DNA from: CAZTHC01 sp964613425
GTDB lineage: Bacteria; Bacillota; Clostridia; TANB77; CAG-508
Direction of reading: 5' to 3'
Assembly: GCA_964613425.1 (NCBI GenBank)
Contig: CAZTHC010000032.1
Coordinates: forward strand, 1-11,224
Length of the DNA: 11,224 nt
Made by a program: the position numbers and the translations under genes. This document shows, piece after piece, positions 7,275-11,224 of the stretch (position 1 is the stretch's first letter; every line of letters begins with the position of its first letter). The notes under the pieces were generated by a model that saw nothing but the letters and a program-made list of their open reading frames with translations, was not told the DNA's origin and made no database searches.

Positions 7275-7559
7275 TTAAACTTCTTTTCTAATTACTATAA
7301 ATTTAAGAACTTCGTCTGATATTCTGTAATTTCTCTCTAATTCTGTAATTAGAGTTGGATTTGCTTCGAAATTGATTATAAAGTAATATGCTTCTGTTTG
7401 TTTTTTTATTTCATAAGCTAATTTCTTTTTACCTAATTCGTCTACTGATTCAACTTTACCGTCAGTATTAATTAAATCAGAAAACTTTTGAATTAAAGCT
7501 TTTGCAGCTTGTTCCTCTAAATTTGAATTAATAATGACAACACTCTCGTATTTGTTCAT
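7275..7559 (-). CDS. rpsF: 30S ribosomal protein bS6
   Basis: Small-subunit protein that dimerises with bS18 on the 16S rRNA platform. The 94-aa sequence begins MNKYESVVIINSNLEEQ and contains GKKKLAYEIKKQTEAYYFIINFEA, both standard for bS6, and ends in RISDEVLKFIVIRKEV without a long tail. I chose the ATG at 7559, with AGGAGG 8 bases upstream; the in-frame GTG at 7568 overlaps the ribosome binding site itself (AAGGAGGTGA). It is first in the rpsF-ssb-rpsR operon, with its own promoter and a folded 5' leader that may let the S6:S18 complex repress the operon. Confidence 0.97.
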   Translation of the reverse strand: MNKYESVVIINSNLEEQAAKALIQKFSDLINTDGKVESVDELGKKKLAYEIKKQTEAYYFIINFEANPTLITELERNYRISDEVLKFIVIRKEV

Positions 7560-7587
7560 TATTTTCACCTCCTTCTGGATAATAACC

Positions 7588-7638
7588 CAAACTCAAGTGG
7601 TTTGAGTAAGGAAATAGCAATATAATTGCTATTTTACT
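7588..7638 (-). promoter_or_regulatory. Structured rpsF leader, candidate S6:S18 autoregulatory element
   Basis: From the predicted transcript start the minus strand folds into a long hairpin: AGTAA (7638-7634) plus AATAGCAA, loop, TTGCTATT, then a CC-containing bulge and TTACT (7609-7605). The inner arms, 7612-7620 and 7626-7634, are perfect over 9 bp. A second stem, CAAAC/GTTTG (7604-7600 and 7592-7588), follows at once, and an alternative ACTCAA/TTGAGT stem would compete with the first. The known S6:S18 leader upstream of rpsF is, as I recall, a hairpin with a CCG-type bulge. Here the bulge reads CCT, so the match is suggestive only. There is no T-run, so these are not terminators of the upstream gene. 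Confidence 0.45.
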
Positions 7639-7643
7639 GACAC

Positions 7644-7672
7644 ATTTTACCATATATATATTTATTTTTCAA
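7644..7672 (-). promoter_or_regulatory. Sigma-A promoter for rpsF-ssb-rpsR
   Basis: On the minus strand TTGAAA (7672-7667) and TAAAAT (7649-7644) are 17 bases apart. Transcription would begin near 7638, exactly where the leader hairpin starts, giving a leader of about 80 bases. The -35 box lies within the last codons of the upstream protease gene. Confidence 0.7.
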
Positions 7673-8309
7673 GTGTTTCTGCAATTTTTTCATGTATATC
7701 TATATTTTTAATTGTATCATATGCTAATTTTTTGAATTTATATTTTTTGTTTTCTAGTATTACTATCCACCATAAATATGCTATTATAAAAACAATTGCT
7801 AAGTTTTTTAGTTGTAAAATCGTTATACTTGATATAACTGTTAATGCTATTACTATTACATTTGATACTTTATTTATAATATCCTCTGTTCTCTTTACTT
7901 TTTTTACTTTCAATATTTCTTTTAATATTCTTCCACCATCTAGTGGATATATTGGTATTAAATTAAATATTGCTAATAATATGTTTGAATATACTATTGT
8001 TTCTTTATTTGGTATGTTTATTATTGCAAATAAAGATGCTAATACTATATTTATAGTTGGACCAGCAAGTGCTATGAATAATTTTTTTATATGTAACTTA
8101 TTTCTGTTGTATTCTTCAAAATTTATTGAAAATCCAAATATGTTTATTTCCAGTTTCTTAGGTCTTAATCCAAATAATAATCCAATTATTAAATGTGATA
8201 ATTCATGTATTAATGCAAATAACATTAATATTGCATATAATTCTATTTTATGTGTAATTGCGAAAATAGCTGCAAACGCAAATATTTTCAAGTCTATTCT
8301 AATACTCAT
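7662..8309 (-). CDS. M50 site-2 protease, SpoIVFB-like
   Basis: Membrane-embedded zinc protease of the S2P family, 215 aa with about six hydrophobic segments. HELSH (H35, E36, H39) in a membrane segment is the HExxH motif, and NLIPIYPLDGGRILKE at 116-131 holds the third ligand, Asp124 (the NPDG-type motif). In Bacillus, SpoIVFB cleaves pro-sigma-K in the mother-cell membrane. Here the gene directly follows a membrane-anchored M23-domain gene, the same pairing as spoIVFA-spoIVFB, so a sporulation role is inferred from family plus context. There is no CBS domain, unlike in some relatives. The ATG has AAGGAG 6 bases upstream. An S2P with another substrate remains possible, since sporulation itself cannot be shown from this window. 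Confidence 0.85.
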   Translation of the reverse strand: MSIRIDLKIFAFAAIFAITHKIELYAILMLFALIHELSHLIIGLLFGLRPKKLEINIFGFSINFEEYNRNKLHIKKLFIALAGPTINIVLASLFAIINIPNKETIVYSNILLAIFNLIPIYPLDGGRILKEILKVKKVKRTEDIINKVSNVIVIALTVISSITILQLKNLAIVFIIAYLWWIVILENKKYKFKKLAYDTIKNIDIHEKIAETLEK

Positions 8310-8337
8310 ATTTTCTCCTTTTGTTTTTTTAATGCTT

Positions 8338-8435
8338 CGGGCGTATGCAATACGCCCCTACAGTTTGAAATATGTTTTATCAATCTTTTTCGGGTCGTCG
8401 AGGACGCCGACCCCTACAGTTTGCAATATGCTTAC
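8338..8435. repeat. Composite palindromic repeat, locus 2 (intact A and B hairpins)
   Basis: Unit A is a perfect 8-bp-arm hairpin at 8339-8357, GGGCGTATGCAATACGCCC, with tail CTACAGTTTGAAATATGTT. After ATCAAT and a T-run comes unit B at 8392-8413, a GGGTCG...CGACCC palindrome with tail CTACAGTTTGCAATATGC. The A unit recurs at 9418 and the B unit at 759. It fills the spacer between the M23 gene and the M50 protease gene, is far more GC-rich than its surroundings and codes for nothing. It could act as an RNA hairpin within the transcript, but neither strand has a terminator T-run after the stems. Confidence 0.85.
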
Positions 8436-8474
8436 TTCTTGCAATACAGTAGCCAAGCACAGATTATATATTTT

Positions 8475-9381
8475 TTATCCTTCAAAATTTACTATTAAAC
8501 TAGGATCTACATATCTATCTTCTTTTCTAATTTCAAAATGCAAATGTGGGCCTGTAACATTTCCTGTTGCTCCTACTTCCGCTATTTCTTGTCCTTGTGT
8601 CACTTTATCTCCTTCTTTTACATAAACTTTATTACAATGTGCATATAATGTCATTACATCATCCTGTGTTATTTTTATATGATTTCCGGTAATCTCCTTC
8701 TGATGAAACTAATGTTACTGTTCCTTCCATTGCTGCGTTTATAACAGTCCCAGTATTTCTACCAATATCTATTCCTGTATGATATTTAGGAACTGTCGAT
8801 GTTGTAGGATTTCTAACTCCATATTTTGAAGTTATAGTTCCAGATAATGGACTTATAATTGAGCATTTCTCTTTTATTGCTGTAGCATCTATTTGCATTT
8901 GACTATAACTACTTACGTCCTCTGTATAAATGTTTTCCTCAGTTGCAGCTAATGTACCTTCTGCAATTTCATTTTGTACATTTGCATTTTCTTGTATATT
9001 ATTTTCAGTAGAAATTTCTTCTGCTACAGAATTTTCTTCTAATTTTTGTTCTGTTTTTTCCTCTTCTTTTGGCTTATTATCTATAAAACCCATAATACTC
9101 GAATATATTCCATTAAAATTAATATCGTATGATAATACTTCTTTTGACTTTCCTATTACATCTCCTGAAAATATAAAACTATTATTTTGAATTAAATAAT
9201 ATATTAAATAAATTACTAAAGATATTAGTATTTGTAATACCATTTTTTTTAACAAATAATTGCCTTTTGTGTTTGAAACGCTAACAGTAGCTGATGTTCT
9301 ACTGGATATATTATTTTTTCTCCTGTTGTATATCTCTTCAGCTCTTCTTAGCTTTTCATCTGGTGTTAATACTCTTTCCAT
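8475..9381 (-). pseudogene. Membrane-anchored M23/LytM-domain protein, SpoIVFA-like, frameshifted
   Basis: The frame from 9381 runs 240 codons to a stop at 8659, while the family sequence continues in another frame to 8475. Dropping one C at 8688/8689 restores GDYGNHIKI and a 301-aa protein. Layout: basic N-terminus (RRAEEIYNRRKNN), membrane segment about 47-64, an acidic Glu/Asn-rich linker about 105-158, and an M23 domain from about 172. HTGIDIG (H201, D205) lies before the shift; LYAH and HLHFEI (HxH) lie after it, so the unshifted product would lack essential metal ligands. SpoIVFA of Bacillus has this architecture and holds SpoIVFB, the next gene here. The SpoIVFA name rests on architecture plus that neighbour; a cell-wall M23 endopeptidase is the alternative. 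The ATG has AAAGGA 11 bases upstream. A single-base sequencing or assembly error is as likely as true decay, since the rest is intact. Confidence 0.8.
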
Positions 9382-9417
9382 AAAATTATTATCCTTTCAA
9401 TTTATATTTTTGTTTGT

Positions 9418-9456
9418 GGGCGTATACAATACGCCCCTACAGTTTGAAATATGTTC
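9418..9456. repeat. Palindromic repeat, locus 3 (A hairpin only)
   Basis: A perfect 8-bp-arm hairpin at 9418-9436, GGGCGTATACAATACGCCC, differs from the copy at 8339 only in its 3-base loop. The tail CTACAGTTTGAAATATGTT (9437-9455) is identical over 19 bases. No B unit follows. It lies just upstream of the M23 gene, so A units flank that gene on both sides in the same orientation. Confidence 0.85.
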
Positions 9457-9465
9457 TATTTAAAC

Positions 9466-9525
9466 AAAAAAATATTTCCTATATAACATATACTTGTCTA
9501 ATGTATATGTTATAAAAGAAATATT
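9466..9525 (-). terminator. Long AU-rich intrinsic terminator
   Basis: Read on the minus strand, AATATTTC (9525-9518) pairs with GAAATATT (9478-9471), and inside it TATAACATATAC pairs with GTATATGTTATA around a 9-base loop (ATTAGACAA). TTTTT follows. It lies about 35 bases past the stop of the 112-aa gene and separates the deoD unit from the SpoIVFA/SpoIVFB-like pair. Confidence 0.8.
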
Positions 9526-9558
9526 ATTCTTTTTATCATCATTTTTATATATACTTTT

Positions 9559-9897
9559 TTATTTAATCATAAAGTTTAAGATTAATAATCCTGTTAAGAT
9601 TATTGCTAAATACTTAATTTTTTTATACTTTTTTTCTAATTCAATATAGTTCTTTTGTTTTTTATTATTTGAATTTTCTATATTAGAAACGCAATTAGAT
9701 ATAATAGATTCCGCTTCTTTAACTATATATTCCTTTGGATTTTTTATATCATTTTCTGTTTTATTTCTAATACATTTTTCAGTATATTGAACATTTTTTA
9801 CTTTTTTATTTGTTTTTAAAATTATAATTGCTTCTTCTACTATATTTGATGGCAAGTTTTTAAACACAACTATGTTTTTCAAGTTTTCAACACTCAT
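9559..9897 (-). CDS. Unknown small protein with C-terminal membrane anchor
   Basis: I do not recognise this 112-aa protein. It begins MSVENLKNIVVFKNLPSNIV, is Lys/Asn/Glu-rich in the middle (about 30-92, partly coiled-coil-like: ELEKKYKKIKY), and ends in one hydrophobic segment, YLAIILTGLLILNFMI at about 95-110, at the very C-terminus. This suggests a tail-anchored protein with its bulk in the cytoplasm. GGAGG lies 5 bases before the ATG, a close but good ribosome binding site. It follows the 82-aa gene by 55 bases, a gap that contains a perfect TTAAGT-ATC-ACTTAA palindrome (9912-9926), and precedes a strong terminator. It is probably the last gene of the deoD unit. Codon and base composition match the neighbours. 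Confidence 0.7.
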   Translation of the reverse strand: MSVENLKNIVVFKNLPSNIVEEAIIILKTNKKVKNVQYTEKCIRNKTENDIKNPKEYIVKEAESIISNCVSNIENSNNKKQKNYIELEKKYKKIKYLAIILTGLLILNFMIK

Positions 9898-9952
9898 ACA
9901 CCCTCCATATTTTAAGTATCACTTAATATGATTATTTCCAAAACTTACATAG

Positions 9953-10201
9953 TTATTCACTTTTACTTGGTGCAATTATAATATTTAAATCATTTCTCTT
10001 TTTGTATTTTTTTATTATATTCTCCGAAAAACCAGCTACTTCATTAGAAACTACTATAGTATCATAGTTTTTATTTACTAAATCTGCTATTGTTTTATCT
10101 GTATTTTCCAATTCTTGCAATTCAAAAACATCTAATCCCATTAGTTTATAAATATTAAAACTCTTTGTATCATTGGCAGATTTTATCCATGAAATTTTCA
10201 T
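9953..10201 (-). CDS. Unknown small protein with an alpha/beta pattern
   Basis: An 82-aa soluble protein without clear identity. The pattern of predicted strands and helices (MKISWIKS, YKLMGLDVFELQEL, KTIADLVNKNYDTIVVSNEV, FSENIIKKYKKRNDLNIIIAP) resembles the small Rossmann-like fold of V-type ATPase subunit F, but no other ATPase subunit is nearby, so I offer this only as a fold guess. I chose the ATG at 10201, with GGTGAT (complementary to the 16S 3' end) 4 bases upstream. In-frame ATG (10207), GTG (10210) and TTG (10213) overlap or precede that site, so the start is uncertain by up to four codons. It lies 51 bases after deoD and is probably in the same transcript. Confidence 0.7.
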   Translation of the reverse strand: MKISWIKSANDTKSFNIYKLMGLDVFELQELENTDKTIADLVNKNYDTIVVSNEVAGFSENIIKKYKKRNDLNIIIAPSKSE

Positions 10202-10252
10202 AAACATCACCAATAATATTATGTGTTCTTTAAATATTTTTATTACATTAAT

Positions 10253-10966
10253 TTAAATATTAATTGCAGATTCTAAACCTAATTCTATCATTTTATTTAA
10301 TGATGTTTGTCTTTCTTGTGCTGATATTTGTCCTTCTTTATAATGTAAGTCTACTACTGTTAATATACATGCAGCTTTTTTATTTAACATTTTTGCTAAA
10401 TAGAATAATCCAAATGCTTCCATTTCGGCTGCAATTGTGTCTTGTGGTAATCTATCCATAACTTTTTTATTATCTACCATATAATAATCAAAAACATCAC
10501 TTGAAAATATATTTCCTTTTTTATATGCTATGTTTTTATCTTTTGCAACTTTTTCTATTATTTCATTTATTTCTTTGCAAGCTTCTGCTTCTTTACATTC
10601 TTCATTATTTAATGTGTACGCAAAATTACTTTCTGTATATGCTTTATCTACCAATACAGTATCTAACATTTCTAAATCTTTTGAATATCCACCACAAGAA
10701 CCTATTCGTATAATGCATTCTACATTATAAAATTTATATAATTCATATGCATATATTCCGACACTTGGAATTCCCATTCCATGTGCCATTACAGAAATTT
10801 CTTTTCCTTTATATTTCCCTGTATAGCAAAACATATTTCTAATTTTATTTACCTGTTTTGCTTCTTCTAAATAATTATCTGCTATATATTTTGCTCTTAG
10901 TGGGTCTCCTGGCATTACCACTATTTTTGCTATTTCATTAACACTTGCTTCATTATGAATTGTCAT
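10253..10966 (-). CDS. deoD: Purine-nucleoside phosphorylase, DeoD type
   Basis: Splits purine (deoxy)ribonucleosides with phosphate into free base and (deoxy)ribose-1-phosphate; a cytoplasmic hexamer in purine salvage. At 237 aa it matches the E. coli enzyme in length and key residues: H4 (contributed to the neighbouring subunit's site), MPGDPLRAKYIA (G20, R24), R43, AHGMGIPS, RIGSCGG (R87, S90), AEMEAFGLF (E181, M182, E183), and D206 in TVVDLH with R219 in ERQTS, equivalent to catalytic D204 and R217. The usual SDH triplet around that Asp reads VDL here, a small deviation. GGAGG lies 7 bases before the ATG. The divergent amidohydrolase-like gene next door could be a purine-base deaminase, which would fit salvage, but that gene is too incomplete to say. 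Confidence 0.96.
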   Translation of the reverse strand: MTIHNEASVNEIAKIVVMPGDPLRAKYIADNYLEEAKQVNKIRNMFCYTGKYKGKEISVMAHGMGIPSVGIYAYELYKFYNVECIIRIGSCGGYSKDLEMLDTVLVDKAYTESNFAYTLNNEECKEAEACKEINEIIEKVAKDKNIAYKKGNIFSSDVFDYYMVDNKKVMDRLPQDTIAAEMEAFGLFYLAKMLNKKAACILTVVDLHYKEGQISAQERQTSLNKMIELGLESAINI

Positions 10967-11002
10967 AATTTTACCTCCATTATTCTATAGATTTATATTC
11001 TT

Positions 11003-11031
11003 ATTAAATCATATTAATTAATATTTTACAA
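11003..11031 (-). promoter_or_regulatory. Likely promoter for deoD
   Basis: On the minus strand TTGTAA (11031-11026) and TTTAAT (11008-11003) lie 17 bases apart, giving a start near 10996 and a leader of about 30 bases. Its -35 box overlaps the -35 box of the opposite promoter. A perfect palindrome ATATTAATTAATAT (11011-11024) fills most of the spacer and could be an operator, though such AT-only palindromes arise easily by chance. Confidence 0.5.
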
Positions 11032-11053
11032 CTAAAAACTTTTAATGTATAAT
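11025..11053 (+). promoter_or_regulatory. Promoter for the rightward amidohydrolase-like gene
   Basis: TTTACA (11025-11030) and a perfect TATAAT (11048-11053) are 17 bases apart. Transcription would start near 11060, only about 20 bases before the ATG, with the ribosome binding site AGGAGGG at 11064-11070. Confidence 0.72.
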
Positions 11054-11079
11054 TATTAAAATTAGGAGGGAAAATTACT

Positions 11080-11224
11080 ATGGATATTTTAATAAAAAAC
11101 GGTACTGTTCTTTTATATAAAAACAATGATATTATTTTGGAAAATGTTGATATATTAATACAAAATGATACTATTTCTAGAATTGAAAAAGATATTATAA
11201 GTAAAGATGCATATATAATTGATG
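11080..11224 (+). CDS. Amidohydrolase-family protein, N-terminal fragment
   Basis: The only plus-strand gene. It is cut by the window end after 48 codons and still open. The start MDILIKNGTVLLYKNN, then ENVDILIQNDTISRIEKDI and AYIID, is the typical N-terminal beta-sandwich of metal-dependent amidohydrolases (a pattern like ILIKNG...DILI...I..I...A..IID), seen in cytosine, guanine, S-adenosylhomocysteine and related deaminases and in dihydroorotase or hydantoinase-type enzymes. The metal-binding HxH lies beyond the window, so the substrate cannot be assigned. TAGGAGGG lies 9 bases before the ATG. It is divergent from deoD with overlapping promoters, so shared control and a nucleobase substrate are reasonable guesses only. 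Confidence 0.75.
   Translation, partial: MDILIKNGTVLLYKNNDIILENVDILIQNDTISRIEKDIISKDAYIID

Noticed and set aside
8338..8435. The repeat hairpins as terminators, or as a CRISPR array
   Set aside because: No T-run follows the stems on the minus strand, where they would need to terminate. There are only a few copies with no regularly spaced unique spacers, so this is not CRISPR.
7732..8625. A 297-codon open frame on the plus strand opposite the M50 protease gene
   Set aside because: It is the antisense of the M50 gene, the repeat region and the end of the M23 gene. It has no recognisable domain, and the minus-strand reading has clear family motifs and a ribosome binding site.

Overview
The window looks like chromosomal DNA of a low-GC, spore-lineage Bacillota, most likely a Clostridia-type organism. 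The support is very AT-rich coding and spacer DNA, strong Shine-Dalgarno sequences, sigma-A-like promoters with 17-bp spacers, the plsX-acpP-rnc and rpsF-ssb-rpsR gene orders, RNase J, and a spoIVFA/spoIVFB-like pair. I cannot name the species. Every gene except the last partial one is on the minus strand, so transcription runs from high to low coordinates.

Right part (about 9.4-11.2 kb). A divergent intergenic region carries two promoters whose -35 boxes overlap. One reads right into the 5' end of an amidohydrolase-like gene that runs off the window. The other reads left into deoD (purine nucleoside phosphorylase), followed by two small unrecognised genes (82 aa, and 112 aa with a C-terminal membrane segment). 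A strong AU-rich terminator closes that unit.

Middle (about 6.5-9.4 kb). A membrane-anchored M23/LytM-domain gene is followed by an M50 site-2-protease gene, the arrangement of spoIVFA-spoIVFB (mother-cell processing of pro-sigma-K in Bacillus). The M23 gene carries a one-base frameshift that separates its catalytic metal ligands. Next come rpsF-ssb-rpsR with a good promoter, a structured leader that may be the S6:S18 autoregulatory element, and a terminator.

Left part (about 0-6.4 kb). A consensus promoter precedes about 350 gene-free bases with several hairpins and an intrinsic-terminator-like hairpin, then rnj (RNase J), gltX, a DUF951 gene, plsX, acpP and rnc (last few codons missing). 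This joins RNA decay, tRNA charging and phospholipid/fatty-acid synthesis. acpP appears to have its own promoter and terminator.

Scattered among the minus-strand genes is a small family of palindromic repeats: two stem types that share a CTACAGTTTG-type tail. They occur at three places, two with the same two-hairpin layout, and they flank the frameshifted M23 gene. I saw no tRNA, rRNA, CRISPR array, transposase or prophage gene. The best candidates for something undescribed are the promoter-terminator segment upstream of RNase J, the composite hairpin repeats, and the two unknown small genes.
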